Shown here piece after piece: positions 38,231-46,147 of a stretch of DNA of 64,000 nucleotides. This DNA is from Gemmatimonadota bacterium. Its GTDB lineage: Bacteria; Gemmatimonadota; Gemmatimonadetes; Gemmatimonadales; Gemmatimonadaceae. Numbering within the stretch: position 1 is the first letter of the stretch; each line of letters begins with the position of its first letter. The stretch is taken from NCBI GenBank assembly GCA_040388625.1, contig JAZKBK010000001.1, forward strand, positions 124,001 through 188,000, written 5' to 3'. The notes beneath the pieces were generated by a model. The model was not told where the DNA came from, ran no database searches, and was given only the letters and a program-made list of their open reading frames with translations. Position numbers and translations under genes: made by a program.

Positions 38231-38800
38231 ATGCGGCTCATCTCACGCTCGTTCGCGATTGCGGCGGCAATCGCGATGGCATCGGCACTAAGTGTCGGTG
38301 CGGCAGGTGCACAGGGGACGGCTACAACGTGCAAGGACGGAACTACGAGCGCGACGTCTGGTCGCGGTGCATGTTCCGGACATGGCGGCGTGGCGAAGGC
38401 CGCCAGTGCGGCAAAGGCGCCGAAGGCTACCAAGGCGAGCAAGGCTGCAGCGGCAACGGCGGCAGCGCCGGCCAAGGCTGCGACGAGCGCCGCCATGGTT
38501 ACATGCACTGATGGAACGATGTCGAAGGGTGGCCGCGGCGCATGCTCTGGTCATGGCGGCGTGAAGACGTCGGCAGCAGCAGCGGCTGCGGTTACCCCGG
38601 CGCCAGCAGCGGCATCCACAGCCAAGCCCGCCAAGGCGGCGAAGGCTTCGGCCGCGTCCAAGGCAACGGTCGGATCGGGCGGCAAGGAAGACAACAATCC
38701 GGTCGGTGCGATCGCCAAGTGCAAGGATGGTCTCTACTCGCACGCGACTCATCGCCAGGGCGCCTGCAGCGGCCACGGCGGAGTGGCCAGCTGGATGTGA
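38231..38800 (+). CDS. Secreted triple-repeat protein, DUF3761-like
   Basis: A 189-residue secreted protein. After a signal peptide (cut at AGAQG) there are three copies of a Cys-pair unit: TTCKDGTTSATSGRGACSGH, TCTDGTMSKGGRGACSGHGG and KCKDGLYSHATHRQGACSGH, each ending GHGGV. They are joined by long Ala/Lys/Pro/Thr linkers. Two Cys per unit suggest one disulfide each. The unit fits the DUF3761 domain, whose role is unknown. The ATG at 38231 has GGAG at 38220-38223, better spaced than for the ATG at 38225. A terminator follows at 38823. Confidence 0.75.
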   Translation: MRLISRSFAIAAAIAMASALSVGAAGAQGTATTCKDGTTSATSGRGACSGHGGVAKAASAAKAPKATKASKAAAATAAAPAKAATSAAMVTCTDGTMSKGGRGACSGHGGVKTSAAAAAAVTPAPAAASTAKPAKAAKASAASKATVGSGGKEDNNPVGAIAKCKDGLYSHATHRQGACSGHGGVASWM

Positions 38801-38822
38801 CGGCAGCAATCGATTCATGATG

Positions 38823-38858
38823 ATCGGGGGCGATCGGCACTTGTCGATCGCCCCCGAT
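38823..38858 (+). terminator. Long hairpin terminator
   Basis: Perfect 14-bp stem ATCGGGGGCGATCG/CGATCGCCCCCGAT with GCACTTGT loop, 23 bases after the DUF3761-like stop; no long T-tract. Confidence 0.7.
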
Positions 38859-38967
38859 TGCCTTCCGGGCACCCGGCACGTGGAGGTTCTGCGGGGTATC
38901 TTTCGTGGTGCGACTGCCAGTTCTGTCAGGCGCTCCAGGTCGCTGGCCAACGCGGGAGGGGAAGCCC

Positions 38968-39729
38968 ATGTCCGACTTCTATCGACGCCGACGCGTAGTA
39001 ATCAAGGACGCCACTGCGCTGCTCACGTTCTTCCTCGGCTTCGTCTGGTCGGGTGCGTTCGCGTGGCCCTTTCTGGCCGACCAGGTGGATCAGGGCGACA
39101 TGATCCGCGGACTCGCGTACTTCCTCTCACTCGTGCTCGGTACCGGCATCGTCATGGGACTCATCGGTCTCGAGGCTGGCAATCTGCTCGGCGGAGTGTG
39201 GGAGCGATATCACAAACATCATCGCCATAATCGTGAATTCGCGATCGCCGGAGGATCGTCGACGATCGCGTGGACTGGCGCGAGGCCAATCGCGCCGGTG
39301 CGAAGGGCGTCGACGTCCGGCGCATCCGCGCGGCGCGATGTGAGCAATGTTTACTACGACGAAGCTGGAGTGTACGCCGCTTCGTTCATACCGCTGGCCG
39401 AACGCGTGCGCCCGGTTCGCTACGAAATGGCGAAAGTGCGCGAGGCGCTCGCCCGGACGACCAATATCGGTGCGTGGGACGGTGGGCGTCTCGTTGGAGC
39501 GGTGCGCCTTCTCAGCGACGGCTACACGTTCAGCGTGATAGCCGACATCCTGGTCGATCCGGACTATCAGCGCCTCGGCATCGGGCGCAATCTCATGTCG
39601 CGGGCGCTCGCCGCCGCACCGGATGCGCGCCTGCTCATCGAGGCACAGCCGGACTGCATCGGCTTTTTCGAGCGCATCGGATGTGTGCGCGGACCCACCG
39701 GATTCACCCTTACCGCTTCACCGCGATGA
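38968..39729 (+). CDS. Membrane-anchored GNAT acetyltransferase fusion
   Basis: A 253-residue protein. The N-terminal part has two hydrophobic segments (ALLTFFLGFVWSGAFAWPFL and AYFLSLVLGTGIVMGLIGLE) and a basic, His-rich cytoplasmic stretch (YHKHHRHNREF). The C-terminal 130 residues are a GNAT domain: GAWDGGRLVGAVRLLSDG, VIADILVDPDYQRLGIGRNL (acetyl-CoA pyrophosphate loop QRLGIG) and IGFFERIGCVR. The ATG at 38968 has GGGAGGGGAAG ahead of it, a strong ribosome-binding site. Fusion of a membrane module to GNAT is uncommon. Its stop overlaps the next small gene (ATGA). The acetylated substrate is unknown. Confidence 0.8.
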   Translation: MSDFYRRRRVVIKDATALLTFFLGFVWSGAFAWPFLADQVDQGDMIRGLAYFLSLVLGTGIVMGLIGLEAGNLLGGVWERYHKHHRHNREFAIAGGSSTIAWTGARPIAPVRRASTSGASARRDVSNVYYDEAGVYAASFIPLAERVRPVRYEMAKVREALARTTNIGAWDGGRLVGAVRLLSDGYTFSVIADILVDPDYQRLGIGRNLMSRALAAAPDARLLIEAQPDCIGFFERIGCVRGPTGFTLTASPR

Positions 39730-39845
39730 GCGGGCGCCTGCGAAACGACCTTGGTGCGTCGTTCCTTACCGGCCGTTTTCTCGTTCCGACGGTGATCGCC
39801 ATCCTGCTGGTCGCGATCGTCGTCTGGCTGGTCCGCGGACACTGA
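39726..39845 (+). CDS. 39-residue single-pass membrane peptide
   Basis: Translationally coupled to the GNAT fusion by ATGA (39726-39729). The product MSGRLRNDLGASFLTGRFLV continues into PTVIAILLVAIVVWLVRGH, a clear membrane segment after a basic head. It is too short for usual gene finding. Coupling to a membrane enzyme suggests a small regulatory or stabilising subunit; this is inference. Confidence 0.5.
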   Translation: MSGRLRNDLGASFLTGRFLVPTVIAILLVAIVVWLVRGH

Positions 39846-39865
39846 TCGAAGCTTTATAGCGGGCC

Positions 39866-39885
39866 CGGGCGGCTATTTTCGCCCG
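39866..39885 (+). terminator. Weak hairpin after the membrane peptide
   Basis: Six-bp stem CGGGCG/CGCCCG with an eight-base loop GCTATTTT. It may be a terminator, but stem and T-tract are short. Confidence 0.3.
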
Positions 39886-40011
39886 AGCACTTGCCGTAAC
39901 GTCCAGCCAGCCGAAACTCGGGGGTAGTGCGGCTCGCCGACTGCGGTGGTACTATATGTGCTCGGTGGCTCTCCACTGGAAGGCGCTTCCTCCCACCCGA
40001 TCGGGACAATT

Positions 40012-40263
40012 GTGAACGAGTCAATTCAGTCGCCAGAGACTGACGAGGAGACGTACGGGTTGCCAGAAGTTGATCCGGAGCATCAGCCGGAGCAGCCGCC
40101 GCCGCGCAAGCGTGCGGACTCCAGCGTCAAATTGTACGTTGCGTTGTGGTTGCCTGGCGCGGGTGCTCTGCTCGCGTACGCGGTGACGCGCGGCAGCTTC
40201 TGGGCTGGATTCGTCGGAATCGAGTTGTTGCTGGTTGGACTATACACCCTCGCAAAATTGTAA
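40012..40263 (+). CDS. Small two-segment membrane protein
   Basis: An 83-residue protein with an acidic, Pro/Glu-rich head (SPETDEETYGLPEVDPEHQP), then a basic PPPRKRADSSVK and two membrane segments (LYVALWLPGAGALLAYAV and FWAGFVGIELLLVGLYTL). The GTG at 40012 is chosen; an ATG at 39946 would add 22 residues. It stands 26 nt before the sugar-phosphate transferase and may be co-transcribed. Function unknown. Confidence 0.5.
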   Translation: MNESIQSPETDEETYGLPEVDPEHQPEQPPPRKRADSSVKLYVALWLPGAGALLAYAVTRGSFWAGFVGIELLLVGLYTLAKL

Positions 40264-40289
40264 GTGCTGAAAGCTCGGATACGTAAGCG

Positions 40290-41090
40290 ATGAACACCGA
40301 CTCCTATCCTGTACAGGATGAGCAGACGGAGATGATCGACGACGAGCCGCGTCGAGACGCGGCTCCCATCGCTGCGTCCGAGCCCGCCAGTGCACCCAAT
40401 CGAACGGAGGCTGGCGATGCATACGCTCAGAGAGTCATCGCCGCGCAGCGATCGGAAGCGCTCAATCGTCTGCTCAACGTCTTCATTGCCGTACTTGCGC
40501 TGATCGTGCTCGCTCCGGTGATGCTGCTCATCGCGCTCGCGGTGAAGCTCACTTCGCGCGGCCCTGTCTTCTACGTGCAGGACCGTGTTGGCGTGGATCG
40601 TCGTCGCCGAGCCGTTTCACCGGGTGAAGACAGACGCAGGTCGAATGTCGGGGGACGGCCGTTTCGCATCCTCAAATTCCGGTCGATGCGCCAGGACGCC
40701 GAGGCCGGGACTGGTGCAGTGTGGGCGGCGCACCAGGATCCGCGTGTGACGCCGGTCGGAAACTTTCTGCGCAAGACGCGTCTGGACGAGCTGCCTCAGC
40801 TCATCAACGTCGTGCTGGGAGACATGAACATCGTCGGACCGCGACCGGAGCGGCCCAGCATATTCGCAGAGCTGCGCGAGAACATCGACGGGTATCAGTT
40901 ACGTCAGCAGGCGCGGCCGGGCATCACCGGCTGGGCGCAGATCAATCACTCATACGACACCTCCATCGAAGATGTGCGCGTCAAGATTCAGCTCGACCTC
41001 GAGTATCTCGCGCGGCAATCGCTGGCGGAGGATCTCAAGATCATGATGCGGACACTTCCCGTGATGATCTTCAAACGCGGCTCACGGTAA
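40290..41090 (+). CDS. Polyprenyl-phosphate sugar-phosphate transferase (minimal WbaP/WcaJ type)
   Basis: A 266-residue initiating glycosyl-1-phosphate transferase. After an acidic, disordered N-terminus of about 50 residues there is one membrane helix (LNVFIAVLALIVLAPVMLLI), then the catalytic region: FYVQDRVG, LKFRSMRQDAE, KTRLDELPQLINVV with the catalytic Asp-Glu pair, and VGPRPERPS, followed by RPGITGWAQIN. It lacks the four extra N-terminal membrane segments of full-length WbaP, so it resembles the minimal PglC-like class. It likely starts exopolysaccharide or O-unit assembly; the sugar is unknown. A strong terminator lies downstream. Confidence 0.87.
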   Translation: MNTDSYPVQDEQTEMIDDEPRRDAAPIAASEPASAPNRTEAGDAYAQRVIAAQRSEALNRLLNVFIAVLALIVLAPVMLLIALAVKLTSRGPVFYVQDRVGVDRRRRAVSPGEDRRRSNVGGRPFRILKFRSMRQDAEAGTGAVWAAHQDPRVTPVGNFLRKTRLDELPQLINVVLGDMNIVGPRPERPSIFAELRENIDGYQLRQQARPGITGWAQINHSYDTSIEDVRVKIQLDLEYLARQSLAEDLKIMMRTLPVMIFKRGSR

Positions 41091-41137
41091 CTGTGCGATC
41101 GATCATCGCTTCATCGTGATGTCGTGTACGTGATAAC

Positions 41138-41168
41138 AAAAAAGGACCGCATGGTGCGGTCCTTTTTT
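41138..41168. terminator. Strong bidirectional rho-independent terminator
   Basis: Perfect 13-bp stem AAAAAAGGACCGC/GCGGTCCTTTTTT with loop ATGGT, tracts of A and T on both sides. It serves the sugar transferase (plus) and the Spy-like gene (minus). Confidence 0.9.
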
Positions 41169-41170
41169 GT

Positions 41171-41200
41171 TACTGGGTGTTACTGGGTGTTACTGTGTGT
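41171..41200. repeat. Short tandem repeat, three 10-bp units
   Basis: TACTGGGTGT twice, then TACTGTGTGT, directly after the terminator. Length may vary by slippage; no function visible. Confidence 0.8.
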
Positions 41201-41210
41201 TGACGGTGTG

Positions 41211-41576
41211 CTACGGCTGTGGCCGGTTCATGCGCGCCTTGTCCATGTCCGCCACGTTCTTGTCGAAGACGGCCTGCTGCTCGGGCGTGAGGATTGCGCG
41301 GAGTTGAGTGCGCTGATTGGTGCGCATCTCGGTCATCTTGGCGCGCATGTCGCCGCCCGTCTCGGCCTTTGCAGCCGTCGCAAGACGCTCGTTGATTGCC
41401 TTGACCGAGTCGGTCTCTGCCGCGGTAAGCGTGATGCCGGTTAGCAGGCGCGTGGTCGACCGCTCTACCATCTGCGAAGGATCCATCCGTCCGCCCATGT
41501 TCCCCTGCGCCATCACCGGAGCACTCGCCGCGGCAAGGAGCACCAGGGAGCACGCCGCAATGTTGATTCGCCGCAT
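41211..41576 (-). CDS. Small secreted Spy/CpxP-like protein
   Basis: A 121-residue protein with a signal peptide (cut at VMAQ-GN). A helical core has ITLTAAETDSVKAINERLA and the Spy/CpxP-like LRAILTPEQQAVFDKN (LTxxQ), both rich in Met, Arg and Gln. AGAGGA seven bases before the ATG at 41576 is a good ribosome-binding site; an earlier in-frame start (41651) lacks one. Inferred role: periplasmic chaperone or metal-stress protein. Divergent from the NUDIX gene and convergent to the sugar transferase. Confidence 0.7.
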   Translation of the reverse strand: MRRINIAACSLVLLAAASAPVMAQGNMGGRMDPSQMVERSTTRLLTGITLTAAETDSVKAINERLATAAKAETGGDMRAKMTEMRTNQRTQLRAILTPEQQAVFDKNVADMDKARMNRPQP

Positions 41577-41777
41577 GTCGATTCCTCTTGAATGTTTGGT
41601 GTTGTGTACGCCGCTGACATTCGCCAGCGAAATTCGTACCCTGCAACCCATAGATGTACGGTCAGCCCTGCAGGACGTTGTAATGTTGAGCGCGCGACAT
41701 CAGGCCGGACCTCCTTCCACGACCGTCGCGAGCGCAGTACAGTTCGGAATGACCCCTTGGTGCGTCGTTCGGTTGGT

Positions 41778-42302
41778 ATGAGCGTTCGTCATGCGGCAGT
41801 TGCGATTGTGCTTTCGCCGGGAGCGGCGGGCGACGACTTGCTGCTCATCAGGCGCGCAACCGTTGACGGGGATCCCTGGAGCGGTCATTTGGCGCTGCCC
41901 GGCGGTGGCCACGAGCCGGCCGATTCGACCCTCGAGGACACCGCAAGGCGCGAGACACTGGAGGAGACTGGCATCGACCTGTCGCAAAGTGCCCGCGTTG
42001 CTACGCTCACCCCCGTAACGCCGAGCTTCATGACGGCGCCTGCCATAACCATCGCGCCTTTCGTGTTTCGATACGGGGGCGACAGGCGCGTCACCATGTC
42101 ATGCGAGATAGTGGAATCCTGGTGGATTCCAGTCGAACAGCTTCAGCGTGATGATGCGTGGGTGACCACCCCGGTTACGATACGCGACGGCTCCGCGATT
42201 CACGTACGCGGTCTTCTCTGGCACGGCCACGTGCTGTGGGGTTTGACGGAGAGAATTATTCATGAATTTCTCGCAACCGTGGAACAGGAGCAATCGCCGT
42301 AA
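41778..42302 (+). CDS. NUDIX hydrolase (CoA-pyrophosphatase-like)
   Basis: A 174-residue NUDIX protein. The LLLIRRATVDGDPWSGHLAL-PGGGHEP stretch and the box ending RRETLEETGID identify the fold; REx2EExG binds Mg. The Glu at the seventh position of the classic box is replaced by Ser (GHEPADS), as is common in the CoA-pyrophosphatase branch (NudL type), which also has the S/W-G-H-x-ALPGG signature here. The ATG at 41778 is taken because conserved sequence begins right after it; the frame is open further upstream. Substrate not proven. Confidence 0.82.
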   Translation: MSVRHAAVAIVLSPGAAGDDLLLIRRATVDGDPWSGHLALPGGGHEPADSTLEDTARRETLEETGIDLSQSARVATLTPVTPSFMTAPAITIAPFVFRYGGDRRVTMSCEIVESWWIPVEQLQRDDAWVTTPVTIRDGSAIHVRGLLWHGHVLWGLTERIIHEFLATVEQEQSP

Positions 42303-42311
42303 GCGTCGCGC

Positions 42312-42905
42312 TCATTGCGTCAGCGCACTGACGCCGTCTGCACCATACTCCACAGCCACGTCGTCCAATAGCGGCCGCGGCCGATCTCCAGGACGCTCGG
42401 TCGCAGTACCGATGTGCACGAATCCAGCAATCCGCTCGTCATCCCTCAGCCCAAGCTCGCGCATGATCCGCCGATCGTACGCGTACCACTCGGTGTGCCA
42501 GTTCGCCCCGTATCCCATTGCGTTGGCCGCGACGACGAGGCTCATCGTCGCTGCGCCGGCGGAAAGAATCTGCTCCCACTCGGGCGCCTTGGGATGCTCG
42601 CGCGTGCTCGAGATTACTGCGATCACCAGTGGGGCGCGGACCAGGAGACCACGCTCGATCTCCAGGAGTTCCGGCGTCGCGTCGGGATGGTCCGTGTGGA
42701 ACGTGGTCGCGATCAGGTCGCCCAGTCGAGCTCCGCCAGCCGGCCCGATCACCACGAACCGCCAGGGTACGACTCGGCCATGATCGGGCACCCGGCTGGC
42801 GATCGTGAGCAACGTACGGATTTCCGCGGGCGTTGGAGCCGGTGCGGCGAGCAGGCGCAGTGGAACGGATCTGCGTGTGAGCAGCAGGTCTATGGTCGAA
42901 TTCAT
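42312..42905 (-). CDS. Nitroreductase-family flavoprotein (YdjA-like)
   Basis: A 197-residue FMN-binding enzyme. MNSTIDLLLTRRSVPLR at the N-terminus, then ASRVPDHGRVVPWRFVVIG, SAGAATMSLVVAANAMGYGA (flavin-binding) and ERIAGFVHIGTAT are the classic order of small nitroreductases with one FMN shared per dimer. It stands convergent with the NUDIX gene (10 nt between stops) and divergent from the DUF4097 gene. Physiological substrate unknown. Confidence 0.85.
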   Translation of the reverse strand: MNSTIDLLLTRRSVPLRLLAAPAPTPAEIRTLLTIASRVPDHGRVVPWRFVVIGPAGGARLGDLIATTFHTDHPDATPELLEIERGLLVRAPLVIAVISSTREHPKAPEWEQILSAGAATMSLVVAANAMGYGANWHTEWYAYDRRIMRELGLRDDERIAGFVHIGTATERPGDRPRPLLDDVAVEYGADGVSALTQ

Positions 42906-43047
42906 TTGTTGGGTCGAGGTTTCCCAAAGTTAGTTGAGGAAACCATTTCGTCGCGTGAACCATCCTACCCCTGGAGAGCCGGTCGCAAGGTGTCCTGGCT
43001 CGTCCTTGCGCATCGCTGCCGAACTTTCACCCATAGCCATCAAGACC

Positions 43048-43863
43048 ATGTCCTCCGCACCTACCGGTAAGCCCGCCTGCGTCGTTACCCGATTCCCGAT
43101 CGGGCTCGCAGTTATTCTGACGACGCTCGCGGCATCGGGGGCAGGGGCTCAGGAACGTGCCTATTCGGTGCCTCTGCACGCCGTCGTGTCCACGTCAGGC
43201 GCGACGCATATCCGCGTCGAGAACGGATCGGGACATCTTGTGATCAACGGCAAGGAAGGCGCTTCGCAGGTATCCGCAACAGCTACGGTGCGCGCCTCCT
43301 CCCAGCGGGCCATGGACGCGGTCAAGCTGATCGCACGTCGCGAAGGCGACGCGATTGTAGTGCGGACGGATCGTCCGGACAACGACTGGTTCGGGAACGA
43401 CGACGTCAGTATCAACCTCACGGTCGAAGTACCGCCCAGTCTCAGCCTCGACGTCACCAACGGTAGCGGCGTCGCCGAGATCGATAACGTGGGCCCGGTC
43501 ACCCTCCACGCGGGATCCGGCGGTGTACAGGTCAGCGACGTCAGAGGCGCGGCAGAAGTGCGGAGCGGCTCGGGCGGCGCGAGGTTGCGCAACGTTCATG
43601 GGGACGTGACGGTCTCCACTGGTTCAGGCGGCATCACCATCGCGGGCGTGACCGGCTCGGTGGACGTACGCGAGGCAGGCTCCGGCGGGGTCAACGTGAG
43701 CGACGTGACCGGCTCTCTCCACATGGGCTCGATCGGCTCCGGCAGCGTCGATGCCGACAGGATTGGCGGTGATCTCACAGTTGACAGGAAGGGAAGTGGC
43801 TCGGTGTCGTACACCAACGTCAAGGGCCGCGTCAGCGTGCCGACGCGCGGGCGCGACTGGTGA
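43048..43863 (+). CDS. Secreted DUF4097-type beta-helix protein
   Basis: A 271-residue secreted protein with signal peptide (cut at GAGAQ-ER). The body is a repetitive beta fold typical of DUF4097 adhesin-like proteins: about six repeats of the form VDVREAGSGGVNVSDVTGSL and VTVSTGSGGITIAGVTG, each with Gly-Ser-Gly-Gly turns. The ATG at 43048 starts the signal peptide. There is no ribosome-binding site. Its stop lies 50 nt before the decarboxylase. Role unknown; such proteins are often surface or cell-envelope components. Confidence 0.78.
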   Translation: MSSAPTGKPACVVTRFPIGLAVILTTLAASGAGAQERAYSVPLHAVVSTSGATHIRVENGSGHLVINGKEGASQVSATATVRASSQRAMDAVKLIARREGDAIVVRTDRPDNDWFGNDDVSINLTVEVPPSLSLDVTNGSGVAEIDNVGPVTLHAGSGGVQVSDVRGAAEVRSGSGGARLRNVHGDVTVSTGSGGITIAGVTGSVDVREAGSGGVNVSDVTGSLHMGSIGSGSVDADRIGGDLTVDRKGSGSVSYTNVKGRVSVPTRGRDW

Positions 43864-43913
43864 CCGCAGCGAGTCGACAGATGAGCTGAGAGATGTTTTG
43901 ATAGATTGATCGG

Positions 43914-45362
43914 ATGACGGATCCGATCCTTGAAACACTGGAGAGCGACACTCAGGCGGAATCTGGCGCCGAGGTTGTCGCTCTCGTTGCAGAATACTTC
44001 GACTCCACGCGAGATGGCACAGGCGCCGTCTCGACCGAGCTCACGCCGGAACAGCTAGCCGTACGGTTCGATGAGCCGCTGCCGCGTGGCGGACAGTCGC
44101 TCCGGCACGTCGCGCAGCGTCTGCGAACAGACGTGATGGCGGACGCCAATCGGCTGTACCATCCGATGTACATGGGCCATCAGGTCGCGCCCCCTCTGCC
44201 CGCGGCTGTGTGGACCGAGCCGCTCATAAGCGTGATGAACCAGTCAGTCGCGGTCTGGGAGATGTCTCCGACCGCGACCGTGATAGAACATCGCGTGATT
44301 CGCTGGATGACGGATCTCGTCGGTTGGGACGAGGCCAGCGGCGGCACCCTCACATCCGGTGGCACGGAGGCGACCTTCACGGCGCTGCTGGCGGCGCGCA
44401 ATGCGATAATTCCCGACGCGTGGGCCGACGGAGTCGGCGCGAATCCTCCTGTCGTACTCTGCGGCGAGCATGCGCACTACGCAGTCTCCCGCGCGCTCGG
44501 CGAGCTTGGACTGGGTGTGCGCAGTCTCATCACCATTCCGTCGCGCGATTTCCGGATGGATCCCGATGCGCTCGAACGCGCGCTCGCCGACGCCCGTGCA
44601 TCGGGAAAGGCAGTGATGGCCGTCGTTGCGACTGTGGGATCGACCGCCACGGGATCGTTCGACGATCTCACTGGTATTGGTCAAATCTGCGACGCGCACG
44701 GCGTGTGGCTGCACGTGGATGGTGCACACGGCGCCTCGGCGCTCCTCTCGGAGTCGCGCGCGGCGGCGCTTCGCGGACTGGAGCGTGCGCGATCGCTTGC
44801 ATGGGACCCGCACAAGGGAATGCTGTTGCCGATCGCTACCGGAATGTTGTTGATGCGGGACGATCGGGATCTGCAGCGAGCATTCGCTCAGCGCGCGCCG
44901 TATCTGTTTCACGAGCGCGCCGGCGCGCGTGCGTGGGACCTCGGCAAGGAGAGCTTTCAGTGCTCCCGCCGCGCAGACGTCTTGAAGCTATGGGTTGTGT
45001 TGCAGCGCTACGGCGCGGACGGAATCGGCCGAGTGTACGACCATCTGTGCGACGTGACGCGCGATCTCTACGATGCGATCACGTCGCGCAGCGACTTCGA
45101 AGCACTGCATGCGCCGGAGTCGAACATCCTCTGCTTTCGTTACCTCGGCGGAGGCAATCGAGATTCCGATTTCATCGATGCACTGAATCGCAATTTGCGC
45201 GCGGCATACAACCGTTCGGGCAAGGGATGGATCACTCTTACAGTCCTCGAAGGGCGACCGGTGCTGCGCGTGACGTTGATGAATCACCGCACGCGCACGC
45301 ATCACACAAGAGCCCTGCTCGATGGACTTGCAGCAGAAGCGGCAACGCTGATCTCAGAGTAG
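43914..45362 (+). CDS. PLP-dependent group II decarboxylase (glutamate/DABA/aromatic type)
   Basis: A 482-residue fold-type I decarboxylase. SGGTEATFTALLAARN binds PLP phosphate, HVDGAHGASALL is the Asp strand, and AWDPHKGMLLP contains the Schiff-base lysine. Substrate may be glutamate, 2,4-diaminobutyrate, aspartate or an aromatic amino acid; the sequence does not discriminate. It ends convergent to the SDR gene, overlapping by 9 bases. No transporter is seen nearby. Confidence 0.86.
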   Translation: MTDPILETLESDTQAESGAEVVALVAEYFDSTRDGTGAVSTELTPEQLAVRFDEPLPRGGQSLRHVAQRLRTDVMADANRLYHPMYMGHQVAPPLPAAVWTEPLISVMNQSVAVWEMSPTATVIEHRVIRWMTDLVGWDEASGGTLTSGGTEATFTALLAARNAIIPDAWADGVGANPPVVLCGEHAHYAVSRALGELGLGVRSLITIPSRDFRMDPDALERALADARASGKAVMAVVATVGSTATGSFDDLTGIGQICDAHGVWLHVDGAHGASALLSESRAAALRGLERARSLAWDPHKGMLLPIATGMLLMRDDRDLQRAFAQRAPYLFHERAGARAWDLGKESFQCSRRADVLKLWVVLQRYGADGIGRVYDHLCDVTRDLYDAITSRSDFEALHAPESNILCFRYLGGGNRDSDFIDALNRNLRAAYNRSGKGWITLTVLEGRPVLRVTLMNHRTRTHHTRALLDGLAAEAATLISE

Positions 45363-46145
45363 CGAGCGAATCCAGCCTCCGTCGACGGGTATCGACGCTC
45401 CGGTGGTGTAACTCGCGCGCTCCGACGCCAGGAACGCGACCATCGCCGCGAATTCCCTCGGTGTACCGAGTCTGCGCATGGGAATCTGCGATTCCATCGC
45501 CGCGATCTCCGCCTCGGCTGTCGTGCCGCGCCGCGTTGCGTTGCTCTCCGCCAGGTGCGCGATGCGATCGGTGAGCGTGTACCCCGGCATTACGTTGTTC
45601 ACTGTCACGCCGTAGGTCGCGACTTCGTTCGCCAGTGTGCGAGCGAACCCTGTAACCGCTGCTCGCACACTGTTCGAGAGAATCAGGCTATCCACCGGCT
45701 GCTTGACGGCAATCGATGTGATGTTGATAATGCGCCCCCACAGACGCTGCTTCATTCCCGGCAGCACGGAGCGGGTCATGTTGACAGCGCTCTCGAATGT
45801 AAGTCGCCACGCGTCGGTCCATGCTGACGGCGGATGCGCCTCGAACGGACCGGCGGGCGGACCGCCCGCGTTGTTGACGAGAATGTCCACGCGACCGAAT
45901 TCATCTTGCGCGGAGTTCCAGATGCGCTCCACCGCCGCGGGGTCGGAAATGTCTGCCACGACGGAAATGACTCTTACGCCGCTCGACCTGGTTATCGCGC
46001 GCACGGTTTCGTCCAGCGAGGACTGGCTGCGTGCACACAGCACCAGGTTCGCTCCCTCCGCCGCCAGCTCTTCCGCGACCGCGCGGCCGAGTCCACGGCT
46101 GGACGCCGTGACGAGGGCGACCTTGTCCTTGATGCCGAGATCCAT
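45354..46145 (-). CDS. Short-chain dehydrogenase/reductase with atypical catalytic motif
   Basis: A 263-residue Rossmann-fold SDR. The NAD(P)-binding TASSRGLGRAVAEELA and LVNNAGGPPAGPF (NNAG) are intact, and the PVDGGWIRSL end is typical. The canonical catalytic Tyr-x-x-x-Lys is missing: at the usual place stands SLILSNSVRAAVTG, i.e. Ser...Arg. The catalytic Ser (INITSIA) is present. A subgroup of SDRs from the FabG side has this LSNSxR pattern; its chemistry is not clear to me. The gene starts 2 nt after the cupin gene and overlaps the decarboxylase at its 3' end. Confidence 0.82.
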   Translation of the reverse strand: MDLGIKDKVALVTASSRGLGRAVAEELAAEGANLVLCARSQSSLDETVRAITRSSGVRVISVVADISDPAAVERIWNSAQDEFGRVDILVNNAGGPPAGPFEAHPPSAWTDAWRLTFESAVNMTRSVLPGMKQRLWGRIINITSIAVKQPVDSLILSNSVRAAVTGFARTLANEVATYGVTVNNVMPGYTLTDRIAHLAESNATRRGTTAEAEIAAMESQIPMRRLGTPREFAAMVAFLASERASYTTGASIPVDGGWIRSLL

Positions 46146-46147
46146 CG

